Shown: positions 8,164 through 16,425 of the stretch, one piece after another
How the letters are laid out: each line of letters opens with the position of its first letter
How positions within the stretch are numbered: position 1 is the first letter of the stretch
DNA from: Dehalococcoidia bacterium
GTDB taxonomy: Bacteria > Chloroflexota > Dehalococcoidia > UBA2979
Direction of reading: 5' to 3'
Assembly: GCA_023228765.1 (NCBI GenBank)
Contig: JALOAM010000021.1
Span: 1-28,434 of the forward strand
Length of the DNA: 28,434 nucleotides
Notes under the pieces: generated by a model
Database searches by the model: none
Told to the model about the DNA's origin: nothing
The model's input: only the letters and a program-made list of their open reading frames with translations
Made by a program: the position numbers and the translations under genes

Positions 8164-8577
8164 CTAGGCGCGCATGGCAGCCGCGGTCTGCCCGATGCCG
8201 GCGATGCCGCGTCCCAACTTGCTGGCCGGCGCGGCCGGGATCGACGCCTGCACCAGCCGGAGGAACTGCGCGGGGTGGACTGGCTTGATCGCCATCAGGT
8301 GGACGCCGAGGTCCTCGGGGGTCGGGAGCACGCCGGCGACCTGGTCTGCCAGCAGGAACACCCGCTCACGTCCCACCTGCGCGGCCAGCTGTCGCAGCGC
8401 GGCCTGCTCCGTGGGGCCGACGCACTCGGCGTCGACGAGCACCGCGTCCGCCCTGCCGTGGTCCGAGCCGCCCGTCGCGATGGACGATGCACGAGAGACG
8501 TTCCAGCCGGCACGCTGGGCCACTCCGGCGAGGACGTGGGCCTGGACGGGGTCGTTGCTGATGATGGTCAGGTGCAT
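8164..8577 (-). CDS. Stand-alone response-regulator receiver protein (CheY-like)
   Basis: The 137-residue protein has receiver-fold spacing. LTIISNDP holds a single acidic residue (Asp9) where two are usual. ADAVLVDAE has Asp49 at the phosphorylation position, and MAIKPVHPAQF has the conserved Lys98-Pro99. The C-terminal 25 residues are an Ala/Gly-rich tail without an output domain. ATG 8577 is preferred over 8631 because GGAGG precedes it by a few bases. No histidine kinase is adjacent. With part of the acidic pocket missing, it could be a weakly phosphorylated or pseudo-receiver. Confidence 0.65.
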   Translation of the reverse strand: MHLTIISNDPVQAHVLAGVAQRAGWNVSRASSIATGGSDHGRADAVLVDAECVGPTEQAALRQLAAQVGRERVFLLADQVAGVLPTPEDLGVHLMAIKPVHPAQFLRLVQASIPAAPASKLGRGIAGIGQTAAAMRA

Positions 8578-8863
8578 CGGTGCCTCCTCAGGACACCCGT
8601 AGGATGCCAATCGGCCTCTTACCAACCTCACACCGGATCGGCCTGAACTGACCCGACCGGCGCGAGTTTACGGATTCTTCACCGCTCTGCGACCCCCAAG
8701 CACCGCTGAGGCCCCAGATTGAGCATCGAGAGCCTCTCGTGTGCTCAGGGTTCACCCGCAGTTCAGCACCTCTGAACCCGACGCCCACTCGTGACCATCA
8801 CCACAGCGGCGGTTATGTCTTGCCGCGCCCTCCCCTCGATCTCTGTGACGTCCAGATTCGTGT
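8578..8863. other. Intergenic region with two hairpins between divergent genes
   Basis: Between the receiver gene (leftward) and the ArsR gene (rightward) there is no coding signal. Two structures stand out. GAGCA-T-CGAGA pairs with TCTCG-TG-TGCTC (8721-8746). GGGTTCA (8748-8754) pairs with TGAACCC (8773-8779). They may be terminator-like or leader structures; no T-tract follows. Confidence 0.4.
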
Positions 8864-8930
8864 TCAACCAAATGGTTGACGACAGGCGTTGTTGAGCGGT
8901 ACGGTGCGCCGTGTTCAACCGAATGGTTGA
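8864..8930 (+). promoter_or_regulatory. Two palindromic operators and a promoter in front of the ArsR gene
   Basis: Two 16-base palindromes of the form TCAACC-NNNN-GGTTGA lie at 8864-8879 and 8915-8930. Their centres are 51 bases apart, about five helical turns, so bound proteins would sit on the same face. A plausible promoter lies between them: TTGACG (8876-8881), an 18-base spacer, then TACGGT (8900-8905). The first operator overlaps the -35 element and the second overlaps the expected transcript start. This layout fits autorepression by the ArsR-type regulator that starts 18 bases downstream. Confidence 0.7.
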
Positions 8931-8947
8931 TCACGAGGGGAGGCGGG

Positions 8948-9295
8948 ATGGCCGCGGTCGATCAGCTCTCACGAGTGTTCTCGGCACTGGCTGATCCCAC
9001 CCGGAGGGACATGGTCGCTCGTCTGACGGTGGCTGATGCAACCGTCAACGAGTTGGCCGAGCCCTACGACGTGTCCGTCCAGGCCGTGTCCAAGCACCTC
9101 CGCGTGCTCGAGGACGCGGGGCTGGTGAGCCGCCGCCGGGATGCACAACGTCGCCCCGTCCACCTCGAGGTCGAGGTGTTCGACCTCATGACCACCTGGA
9201 TCGAGCGGTATCGCCGCCGGGCCGAGGAGCGCTACCGACGCCTCGACGCCCTGTTGGAGAGCTTGCCCGACGAACCCGAAGGAGACATCGAGTGA
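8948..9295 (+). CDS. ArsR-family transcriptional regulator
   Basis: This 115-residue winged-helix regulator begins DQLSRVFSALADPTRRDMVA, the classic ArsR start. The recognition helix lies in VSVQAVSKHLRVLEDAGLV (about 44-62), and the wing is RRRDAQRRPVHLEV. No cysteine pair for arsenic-type metal binding is present, as expected for the subgroup paired with SRPBCC proteins. ATG 8948 follows GAGGGGAGG. Its stop overlaps the GTG of the next gene (GTGA). The two palindromes just upstream are its likely operators. Confidence 0.9.
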   Translation: MAAVDQLSRVFSALADPTRRDMVARLTVADATVNELAEPYDVSVQAVSKHLRVLEDAGLVSRRRDAQRRPVHLEVEVFDLMTTWIERYRRRAEERYRRLDALLESLPDEPEGDIE

Positions 9296-9750
9296 ACGAG
9301 GCCGAGGTGATCGTCGACGACAAGCTGCCCATGGTCCGGATCATCCGGGAGTTCGATGCCCCGCCGGCGAAGGTCTTCCGTGCCCATGTCGATCCGGAGC
9401 TGTTCGTCAAGTGGAACTGGGACGACAGCTACGAGGTGCGGTTCGACCACTTCGACTGCCGCACGGGCGGTTCGTATCGCATCACGATGTCCGGGCCCGA
9501 GATGACGGGGAGCGTGCACGGCTCGTTCCACGATGTCATCGCGAACGAGCTGATCGTGCAGACCTTCGCGCCCGACGCCTTCCCCGAGTGCGTGGTGCTC
9601 GAACGACATCGGTTCGAGGACCTCGGCAACGGACGCACGAGGTTGACGGCGCAGTCGCTCGTCGAGAGTTTCGAGTACCGCGACGTGTTTCTGGACGCCG
9701 GCATGGTCGAGGGCTACGCGCGCCTCGACCAGCTGCTCGCCGAGATCTAG
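9292..9750 (+). CDS. SRPBCC (AHSA1/START-like) domain protein
   Basis: The 152-residue protein has the AHSA1-type SRPBCC fold: IIREFDAPPAKVFRAHVDPE at the start, then WNWDD, GGSYRITM, and a C-terminal helix GMVEGYARLDQLLAEI. These domains bind hydrophobic ligands. The GTG start sits behind AAGGAG and overlaps the ArsR stop by four bases. The ArsR-SRPBCC pair is a common two-gene operon in high-GC bacteria in which the regulator likely controls its partner. The ligand is unknown. Confidence 0.85.
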   Translation: MNEAEVIVDDKLPMVRIIREFDAPPAKVFRAHVDPELFVKWNWDDSYEVRFDHFDCRTGGSYRITMSGPEMTGSVHGSFHDVIANELIVQTFAPDAFPECVVLERHRFEDLGNGRTRLTAQSLVESFEYRDVFLDAGMVEGYARLDQLLAEI

Positions 9751-9766
9751 TGCGAGCCCGTCTCGA

Positions 9767-10546
9767 TCAGGTGGGGAGATCCGCGCGGATCTCGGTGGCG
9801 AAGGTGTCGAGGGCGTTCATGGTGTCTCGGAAGAGGCTCGTGGCGTAGGTGACGCGGCGCGCGCCGGCCTCGTGCGCGGCGCGGAGGGAGAGCGGGCCTC
9901 CTCGGCGGACGGTGACGTTGATGACGTCACAGGCGTCCACCATGGCGCGAATCGCGGCGGGGTCGCTGAGGATGATCGGGTACACGGAGTCGGCGCCGGC
10001 GGCGCGGTAGAGGCGGCCGCGACGGGTGCCCTCGGCGACCTGGGACTCCAGGTCGCCCTCGCGGCGGATGAAGACGTCGACGCGCGCGTTGAGGAAGAGG
10101 TCGACGCCGAGGGCATGAGCCGCAGCCTTCACGGCGGCGATGTGCTCTGCCTGCTGCTCGGCCGGAACGAGGCCGGTATTGCCGTGGTGGTCGGTGTCCT
10201 CGAGGTTGAGGCCGACCGCGCCGGCCTCAATGACGCGGCGCGCGATCTCGTCCGGGGCGAGGCCGTATCCAGCCTCGAGGTCCACGGTGACGGGGAGGGC
10301 TGGCACGGCCCGGGTGATGCGGGCGGTCGCACTGAGCATCTCCTCGACGGGGGCCTGCTCGTGGTCCGCGTAGCCGAGGCTGATGGCGACGCCGCCGCTG
10401 GTGGTGGCGATGGCGGGGAAGCCCGCCGCCTCGAACCGTTGGGCGCTGGCGGCGTCCCATGCGTTCGCCATCACCAGCATTCCGGGGCCGGCGTGGAGCG
10501 CGCGGAACGCCGCGGCCTTCGCGACGAGCTGGTCGAGGTCAGACAT
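9767..10546 (-). CDS. Isocitrate lyase / PEP mutase family protein
   Basis: The 259-residue protein has the PEP-mutase/ICL barrel: MLVMANAWDAASAQRFEAAG, ATTSGGVAISLGYAD, PVTVDLEAGYG (Asp89 and Glu91, metal-binding region), and LFLNARVDVFI (Arg155). The catalytic cysteine motif of true isocitrate lyases (KKCGH) is absent, so it is a general family member whose reaction, C-C or P-C bond formation or cleavage on an oxaloacetate-like substrate, is unknown. It starts 13 bases after the upstream monooxygenase ends, with AGGAAGGA in the gap, so the two are co-transcribed. Confidence 0.8.
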   Translation of the reverse strand: MSDLDQLVAKAAAFRALHAGPGMLVMANAWDAASAQRFEAAGFPAIATTSGGVAISLGYADHEQAPVEEMLSATARITRAVPALPVTVDLEAGYGLAPDEIARRVIEAGAVGLNLEDTDHHGNTGLVPAEQQAEHIAAVKAAAHALGVDLFLNARVDVFIRREGDLESQVAEGTRRGRLYRAAGADSVYPIILSDPAAIRAMVDACDVINVTVRRGGPLSLRAAHEAGARRVTYATSLFRDTMNALDTFATEIRADLPT

Positions 10547-10559
10547 CCCGGTGTCCTTC

Positions 10560-12173
10560 CTAGCGGCTGAGGGCGAAGCCCTCGTAGCCGGCGGTGGCGA
10601 TGGCGTCGCATTTCTTGCGGTAGATGCCGACGCCCGCGACGTAGGGCATGAACACGCGCGGCTTGCCCTCGATGTTCGCGCCCATGTACCAGGACTTGGC
10701 CTGGGGGTAGAGCGTGCGCTCGCCCAGATCGCGGCAGTGCTCGACCCAGCGCCCTTGCGCCTCGGGCGTCGCCTCCACGGTACCGAGGTCGCGCTCGCGG
10801 AGGTACTCGAGGCAGTCAGAGATGAAGTCGACGTGCTGCTCGATGGAGATCAGCATGTTGCTGAGGACGGAGGGGCTGCCGGGGCCGGTGATGGTGAAGA
10901 GGTTGGGGAACCCGGCCACCTGCAGGCCGAGGTAGGAGCGAGGCCCGTCACGCCACTCGTCGCGGAGCGAGACGCCCTCGCGGCCACGGATGTCCATCGC
11001 GAGGAGGGCGCCCGTCATCGCGTCGAAGCCCGTGGCGAAGACGATGGCGTCGAACTCGTACTCCTCGGCGGCGGTGCGGAGCCCGGCGGGCGTGATCGTC
11101 TCGATCGGGTGCTCGCGGATGTTGACCAGTGAGACCGTCGGGCGGTTGAACGTGTCGTAGTAGCCGGTGTCCACGCACAGCCGCTTCGTGCCGAGGGGGA
11201 AGTCCTGCGCGGCGAGGAGCGCGGCGGTCTCCGGGTCCTGCACGATGCTGAAGATCTTGCGCCGCACGAATTCAGCGGCGGTGTCGTTGGCGGCCTGGTC
11301 GACGAGGATGTCGCCGAACGCGCCCATGTACATGAGCCCGCCCATGTCCCAGAACGCCTGGTAGCGCTCGTCGCGCGCGCCGTCGTCCACCTCGAGGGCG
11401 CGCGGGGCCGCGGAGGGGCCACCCGAGCGGGCGGGGATGAAGTACTCGGCCTCGCGGCGAAGTCGCTGGAACGCGTCCTTGTTGCGGTCGCGTTCGTCCT
11501 GCGTGAGTTCGCGGTTGTGCGCGGGGATGGCGAAGTTCGGCGTCCGCTGGAAGACCGTGAGCAAGGCGGCCTGCTCCGCGATCAGCGGGATGGACTGGAT
11601 GCCCGAGGAGCCCGTGCCCACGACGGCGACGCGCAGGCCGGTGAAGTCGACGCCCTCGTGCGGCCATTCGCCCGTGTGGTACCAGTCGCCCTCGAAGTCC
11701 TCGAGGCCGGGGTAGGATGGCATCCGCGGGACGGAGAGGCAGCCCGTGGCCATGATGCAGTAGCGGGCGGAGAAGCGGTCGCCCTGGTCCGTCTGCACGT
11801 CCCACCGGCCGGTGTCGTCCTGGTAGTGGGCGGAGGTGACCCGGGTGTTGAACTGCATGTCGCTGCGGAGGCCGAAGCGGTCAGTGACGAACTGGGCGTA
11901 GCGCAGCAACTCGGGCTGGGCGGCGTAGCGCTCGCTCCAGTTCCACTCGCGCTGGATCTCGTCCGCGAACGAGTACTGGTACGCGAGGCTCTCGATGTCG
12001 CAGCGGGCGCCGGGGTAGCGGTTCCAGTACCAGGTCCCGCCGACGTCCGACCCGGCCTCGACGACGTGCGCCGTCATGCCGAGCTCGCGCATGCGATAGA
12101 GCATGTAGATGCCCGCGAAGCCGGCACCCACGATGAGCGCGTCGATGTCCCTCGTTGCGTCCTGATCTGCCAT
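10560..12173 (-). CDS. FAD-dependent Baeyer-Villiger-type monooxygenase
   Basis: This 537-residue flavoprotein uses NADPH and O2 to insert oxygen next to a ketone or to hydroxylate. It shows the FAD-binding GAGFAG (16-21), GGTWYWNRYPGARCD (45-59), the Baeyer-Villiger fingerprint F160-x-G162-x3-H166-x3-W170-P171, the NADPH site GTGSSG (186-191), and the C-terminal ATG-type motif VFATGFDAMTGA. Start ATG 12173 follows GGTGG; ATG 12185 is an in-frame alternative. Extending further to 12374 would add low-complexity sequence unlike the family. It forms an operon with the PEP-mutase family gene. The substrate is unknown. Confidence 0.9.
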   Translation of the reverse strand: MADQDATRDIDALIVGAGFAGIYMLYRMRELGMTAHVVEAGSDVGGTWYWNRYPGARCDIESLAYQYSFADEIQREWNWSERYAAQPELLRYAQFVTDRFGLRSDMQFNTRVTSAHYQDDTGRWDVQTDQGDRFSARYCIMATGCLSVPRMPSYPGLEDFEGDWYHTGEWPHEGVDFTGLRVAVVGTGSSGIQSIPLIAEQAALLTVFQRTPNFAIPAHNRELTQDERDRNKDAFQRLRREAEYFIPARSGGPSAAPRALEVDDGARDERYQAFWDMGGLMYMGAFGDILVDQAANDTAAEFVRRKIFSIVQDPETAALLAAQDFPLGTKRLCVDTGYYDTFNRPTVSLVNIREHPIETITPAGLRTAAEEYEFDAIVFATGFDAMTGALLAMDIRGREGVSLRDEWRDGPRSYLGLQVAGFPNLFTITGPGSPSVLSNMLISIEQHVDFISDCLEYLRERDLGTVEATPEAQGRWVEHCRDLGERTLYPQAKSWYMGANIEGKPRVFMPYVAGVGIYRKKCDAIATAGYEGFALSR

Positions 12174-12481
12174 GCGACCACCCATCCCCGTGACCCCATC
12201 CTCCCGGGGTCCGAACGGACGGTGATGATAGCAATCATGATGTAGTGCCGAGGACGGTTGGGCGGCGCGGGCGCCCCTCGGGCCATGTCGACGCGCTGGA
12301 GGCAGAGGACTACGGTCTCCCTGAGGTGGGAAGGCGAATCCACCATGCCCTGCTGCATCATCCTTCGTTCGCATCCAGGATCGCGCCGGTGTGTCGTCGT
12401 CCGTGAGCTTGGTCCTCCTCCGTGACCTCCTCGATCAGCAGTCACCGTGCGCCCTGAGGGCGAAGCAAGAAGGATCGTGAG
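12174..12481. promoter_or_regulatory. Divergent intergenic region with a small palindrome
   Basis: This 308-base gap separates the leftward monooxygenase from the rightward AhpD-like gene. ATGAT-AGCA-ATCAT (12225-12238) is a clean 5-4-5 dyad about 50 bases upstream of the monooxygenase start, positioned as a possible operator. The rest shows no coding or clear promoter signal. Confidence 0.35.
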
Positions 12482-12943
12482 ATGCGTCTGAACTGGTCGG
12501 AGACACTGCCGGAGGCTGGGCCCGCGATGCGCGCCGTGAGCAAGATCGCGCATTCCAGCACGCTGGAGCCGTTCCTGCTTGAACTGGTGAACATCCGCGC
12601 CTCGCAGATCAACGGGTGTGCCCACTGCCTGGACATGCACACGAAGGATGCGAGCGCGATGGGCGAAACCGATCAGCGCATGCACCTGGTAGCCGTCTGG
12701 CGGGAGAGCCCGGTCTACTCGCCACGCGAGCGGGCCGCGCTGGCCTGGACGGAGGCGCTGACACTCCTCCCGGAGACGGGTGCTCCGGACGATGTCTACG
12801 AGGAGATCGCGGACGTATTCACCCCGCAGGAGCAGGTGGCGCTGACGATCGCGATCACCACGATCAACACGTGGAACCGGCTGGCCGTGGGCTTCCGCAG
12901 CTCCGTCGGTGACTACGTCTCTCGACGGAGCAAGATCGCGTAG
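12482..12943 (+). CDS. AhpD-like carboxymuconolactone decarboxylase family protein
   Basis: The 153-residue protein has the AhpD core INGCAHCLDMHTKDA, with Cys46, Cys49 and His53, a redox CxxC-x3-H site. The following helices (YSPRERAALAWTEALTLL, VALTIAITTINTWNR) are typical of the family, which includes alkylhydroperoxidases reduced by lipoamide. ATG 12482 follows AAGGA. It converges with the hemerythrin gene and shares a hairpin with it. A role in peroxide or oxidative stress is likely by family; the substrate is not shown. Confidence 0.85.
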   Translation: MRLNWSETLPEAGPAMRAVSKIAHSSTLEPFLLELVNIRASQINGCAHCLDMHTKDASAMGETDQRMHLVAVWRESPVYSPRERAALAWTEALTLLPETGAPDDVYEEIADVFTPQEQVALTIAITTINTWNRLAVGFRSSVGDYVSRRSKIA

Positions 12944-12979
12944 TCGCGCCCTCCGCGGGCTCTACGAGTGAGCGCGGGA

Positions 12980-13012
12980 CGGATGGGGCTGCTAGGCCGG
13001 CGGCCCCATCCG
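12980..13012. terminator. Hairpin between convergent genes
   Basis: CGGATGGGGC (12980-12989) pairs with GCCCCATCCG (13003-13012). The right arm lies inside the last codons of the hemerythrin gene. It can serve genes on both strands. No T-run is present. Confidence 0.55.
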
Positions 13013-13606
13013 CGCCAGCGTGGCCATCTGCTCATCGAGCACCTGGAGGACCTCCGGCGCGATGAGCGCCCGTGCCGGGATGAAGAGGTCCTCTTCCTCC
13101 TCGGCGAAGTGTCCGAGCAAGATCCGTTCGAGGCGCATGGCACGCTCGCGGAGGTCCGCGAGCACCTCCGGCGTCAGCGCTTCGGTCATCCGAGACACGT
13201 CCGCGATGAACGCGTCGCGTTCGACCTCGACCTCGTTGCGATGGGCGTCGAGGGCAGCCATCGTGCGGTCGATCAGGTCCTGGCGAGCACGGATCTCGTC
13301 GTGCTGCGCCACCATGTGCACCAGCAGATCCTCCATGTGGTCCGCGAGGTCACGCATCGCCGGGAAGAGGACCTCCTCCTCCTTCGCGATGTGGAGCGTG
13401 AGGTCGTGCGCGAGGAACTGCTGGAGGTCGCGGGCGACCTGGACGACGCGTGCGGCGCTCTGTGGACTCGCGCTACGGAGGTCCGTCCCGTCTAACGTGT
13501 CGCGGGCATCGGCGATCACCTGCGCGGTGTGTTCGTGTTCGCGTAGGAGGCTCGCGAGGGGCTCGGGCATCTCCTCCGGCGTGGGCAGTCGGTTCAGTGG
13601 CTCCAT
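12992..13606 (-). CDS. Hemerythrin HHE-domain protein
   Basis: This 204-residue all-helical protein has the iron ligands of a four-helix hemerythrin: His24 or His26 (LREHEHT), His72-x3-Glu76 (LHIAKEEE), His102 (AQHDEIR) and His166-x3-Glu170 (GHFAEEEEDLFIP). Such domains bind O2 or NO, or sense iron, in the cytoplasm. No extra domains and no signal peptide are seen. The upstream permease ends only 16 bases before this ATG. Its proximity to the nos and NO-response genes fits a role in NO or O2 handling; that is inference. Confidence 0.8.
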   Translation of the reverse strand: MEPLNRLPTPEEMPEPLASLLREHEHTAQVIADARDTLDGTDLRSASPQSAARVVQVARDLQQFLAHDLTLHIAKEEEVLFPAMRDLADHMEDLLVHMVAQHDEIRARQDLIDRTMAALDAHRNEVEVERDAFIADVSRMTEALTPEVLADLRERAMRLERILLGHFAEEEEDLFIPARALIAPEVLQVLDEQMATLARMGPPA

Positions 13607-13622
13607 GGATCACTCCTGCACG

Positions 13623-14951
13623 TCACTCTACGGGGCCATCCTCCCGACTCGGCGTCGCAGCACGAGGCCGCAGAGCCGGGAACGAGAGCAGCACGCCGAG
13701 TGCCAGGGCGATGCCGCCGGTGATGAAGGCGGTCCGGTCCATGAAGAAGGCGAGGAGGAGCGTCCCGCCGATGCCCGTTGCGGCGGTCCAGGGGACGCCT
13801 CCCCAGCTGCCGGGGATGCGGAACGGACGGTCCGCCTCGGGGCGGGCACGGCGCAGCCAGATGACCGCGGCGTTCACCACGAGGAACTGCCCGAAGACCG
13901 CGAAGTTCGTCACCTGCGCGACGTAGCCGATGTCCCCCGTGAACACGAACGCGATCGCGAGGCCCGCGAGGCCGAGTGTCGCGATCCACGGGGTCTGCCT
14001 CGGCGAGAGCCGGCCCAGCCCTGCCGGGAGCAGCCCTCGGCGCGACATCCCGTAGGTCACCCTCGATCCCGTCGCGAGGAGCAGGAGCACGGTGTTGAAC
14101 GTGGCGAACAGTGCCACCGTGGACAGCGCGTCCGCGAGCCGGTCGTCGCCGGCCACGCGCGCGACGAGCGCCAGCGGTGCCTCCGCCACCGCGAGTTCCT
14201 CCCAGTCGACCACCGAGACGGCGGTGGCCGCGACGAGGACGTAGATTGCAGACGTGACGCCGATGGCGATGACCAGCGCCCGAGGGATCGTGCGCGTGGG
14301 GTGCCGCGTCTCCTCCGAGAGCGAGACGATCTCCTCGAAGCCCTCGTACGCGAAGAAGACAAGCGCGGCGGCCGCCAGCACGCCGGCCGCGCCTCGTGGT
14401 ACCTCGAACGACGGCATGGCGAGGTCGGGCAGTCCCACCGCGATCACGATCACGAGCCCGGCGACCTCGAGGAGGGCGAAGACGACGGCGAGCATCACGG
14501 TCTCACGGACGCCGATGTAGACGATCGCCGAGGTGAGGACGATCAGGCCGACGCCGATCCAGCGCGGATCGCCACCCAGCAGGTCGCTCGCGTACCCCGC
14601 GAATCCGAGGGCGACCGCGGCGGCGCCGACGACGTTGACCGTCACGTCGAGCCAGCCGGTGACGAATCCTGTCCGCGGACCGAAGGCCTCTTCGGCGTAG
14701 GCGGCGCTGGCGCCGGCCTCGGGGTACATCGCGGCGAGCTCGGCGAATGACAGCCCGGTGAAGGCCGCGAGCAGTCCCGCGATCAGGAACGCCATCCAGG
14801 TGGCATCGCCCGCCTCGCCTGCCGCTTCGCCGACGAGGACGTAGATGCCGGCGCCGAGGACGACACCAACGCCGGACACGGTCACCGACCACAGCCCGAG
14901 CGATCGCCGCAGGTGCTGGCCCTCGGCGGGGTCGATGGGCGACTGGTTCAC
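13623..14951 (-). CDS. APC-family amino acid permease
   Basis: The 442-residue membrane protein has about twelve helices. It begins with LRRSLGLWSVTVSGVGVVLG and GAGIYVLVG, the consensus of the amino acid-polyamine-organocation family, followed by AAYAEEAFGPRTGFVTGW and FFAYEGFEEIVSLSEETR. The GTG start overlaps the stop of the upstream gene by four bases (GTGA), so it is translationally coupled to the cyclic 2,3-diphosphoglycerate synthetase family gene. The substrate cannot be read from the sequence. Confidence 0.85.
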   Translation of the reverse strand: MNQSPIDPAEGQHLRRSLGLWSVTVSGVGVVLGAGIYVLVGEAAGEAGDATWMAFLIAGLLAAFTGLSFAELAAMYPEAGASAAYAEEAFGPRTGFVTGWLDVTVNVVGAAAVALGFAGYASDLLGGDPRWIGVGLIVLTSAIVYIGVRETVMLAVVFALLEVAGLVIVIAVGLPDLAMPSFEVPRGAAGVLAAAALVFFAYEGFEEIVSLSEETRHPTRTIPRALVIAIGVTSAIYVLVAATAVSVVDWEELAVAEAPLALVARVAGDDRLADALSTVALFATFNTVLLLLATGSRVTYGMSRRGLLPAGLGRLSPRQTPWIATLGLAGLAIAFVFTGDIGYVAQVTNFAVFGQFLVVNAAVIWLRRARPEADRPFRIPGSWGGVPWTAATGIGGTLLLAFFMDRTAFITGGIALALGVLLSFPALRPRAATPSREDGPVE

Positions 14952-16288
14952 GTGATCTCGTCTCGCCGGAGGAGTTCGTCGACCAGCGCGCCCAGGCCCG
15001 GTTCACTGACCTCGGCGAACTCGTACCGCGCACGGACGATCGGCTGTGGCACCTCGATGAGCGCGCCGAGGTCGATCGGCGTGCCGGAGACCACGATGTC
15101 CACGGGTGCGGCGGCGATGCTGCGCTGGAGCGCGGCGAGCTGGTCAGCGCCGTATCCGAGCGCGGGCAGCACATGGGCGATGTGCGGGTAGTCCGCGAGC
15201 GCGTCACGGATCGCGGGATCGAGGTACGGAGCCGGGTCGATGACCTCGGCGCCTGCGTCGACGGCTGCGACGTAGCCCGCGCCGTAGGCCATGCCGCCGT
15301 GCGTCAGCGTGGGGCCGTCGTCGACGACGAGGACGCGCTTGCCTCGGACGGCGTCGGGGTCGTCCAGGACGACGGGCGAGGCCGCCCGCACGATCGTGGC
15401 GCTCGGGTTGAGTGCACGCGCCTCGGCTTCGGCCTCGGCGATCTGGCTCTGGGAGGCGGCGTTGGTCTTCGCGATCACAACCACGTCGGCCATGCGTAGC
15501 GTCGCCTCGCCGGGGTGGAACGCGTCCGCGTCGCCCGGCCTCAGCGCGTCCGTGAGCACGATGTGGAGGTCCGGCCGGACGAACGGGAAGTCGTTGTTCC
15601 CGCCGTCCCAGATGATCGCGTCGGCTTCCTCCTCGGCCCGCGCGAGGATCTCGGCGTAGTCCACGCCGGCGTAGACGACGGACCCGGACGCGATGTGCGG
15701 CTCGTACTCCTCGCGCTCCTCGATCGTGCAGTCGGCAACATCGAGGTCGGCGGGCGTGGCGAAACGCTGTACGCGCTGGCGTTCGAGGTCGCCGTAGGGC
15801 ATGGGATGTCGGAGGGCGGCGACCCGCAGGCCTCGGTCGCGCAGGCGCCGGCTGAGCCACCGTGACGTCTGGGACTTCCCCGTCCCCGTGCGCGTGGCGC
15901 TGACGGCGATCACCGGTACGGATGCGCTGAGCATGGTGGAGTCCGGCCCGAGGAGCGTGAAGTCCGCGCCGGCGCCGAGCGCCCGCGAGGCGGCGTGCAT
16001 CACCGTCTCGTGCCGCACGTCGCTGTAGGCGAACACGACTTCGTCGACGCGCTCTCGTTCGCAGATCGCTTCGAGTGCGGACTCGTCCTCGATCGGGATG
16101 CCCTCGGGGTAGCGTTCGCCGGCGAGCGAGGGCGGGTAGCGGCGGTCGGCGATGCCGGGGATCTGCGTCGCCGTGAAGGCGACGACGCGCGTGGAGGTGG
16201 CCTCGCGGTAGACGACGTTGAAGTTGTGGAAGTCACGTCCGGCGGCGCCCATGATCAGCACGCGGCGCTCGGTGTTCGTGTCGGGCAT
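14948..16288 (-). CDS. Cyclic 2,3-diphosphoglycerate synthetase family protein
   Basis: The 446-residue protein begins RRVLIMGAAGRDFHNFNVVY, with a Rossmann-like N-terminal domain, then a P-loop region SATRTGTGKSQTSRWLSRRL (Walker A about 134-139), IIWDGGNNDFPFVRPDLHIV, and VLVVDDGPTLTHGGMAYGAG. This order matches the cPGS family. In methanogens the enzyme makes cyclic 2,3-diphosphoglycerate, a compatible solute and phosphate store, using ATP. Bacterial homologues are known mostly by homology. ATG 16288 is chosen for GGAGG upstream; a longer frame to 16357 lacks support. It is coupled to the APC permease downstream. Confidence 0.8.
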   Translation of the reverse strand: MPDTNTERRVLIMGAAGRDFHNFNVVYREATSTRVVAFTATQIPGIADRRYPPSLAGERYPEGIPIEDESALEAICERERVDEVVFAYSDVRHETVMHAASRALGAGADFTLLGPDSTMLSASVPVIAVSATRTGTGKSQTSRWLSRRLRDRGLRVAALRHPMPYGDLERQRVQRFATPADLDVADCTIEEREEYEPHIASGSVVYAGVDYAEILARAEEEADAIIWDGGNNDFPFVRPDLHIVLTDALRPGDADAFHPGEATLRMADVVVIAKTNAASQSQIAEAEAEARALNPSATIVRAASPVVLDDPDAVRGKRVLVVDDGPTLTHGGMAYGAGYVAAVDAGAEVIDPAPYLDPAIRDALADYPHIAHVLPALGYGADQLAALQRSIAAAPVDIVVSGTPIDLGALIEVPQPIVRARYEFAEVSEPGLGALVDELLRRDEIT

Positions 16289-16425
16289 CTCAGAGCCTCC
16301 TGGGGATCGCTGGCCCTCCAGCGGCGTGGCGCGGGTGTAGCACCGCTGCGATCCCACCGCCGAGGGCCATGCCGACTCCGAGGACTACCGTAGCCAGAAC
16401 GAGCGCTCCGGCAGCGCGGACGAGC

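Noticed and set aside
13020..14750. A 576-codon plus-strand frame opposite the hemerythrin and permease genes
   Set aside because: Low-complexity antisense translation; both minus-strand genes have clear family motifs.
16290..16425. Hydrophobic reading frame (LVLATVVLGVGMALGGGIAA) on the minus strand between the universal stress and synthetase genes
   Set aside because: It could be a small membrane peptide, but there is no ATG/GTG/TTG start with a ribosome binding site before the hydrophobic part; only a 26-codon frame from ATG 16370 is available.
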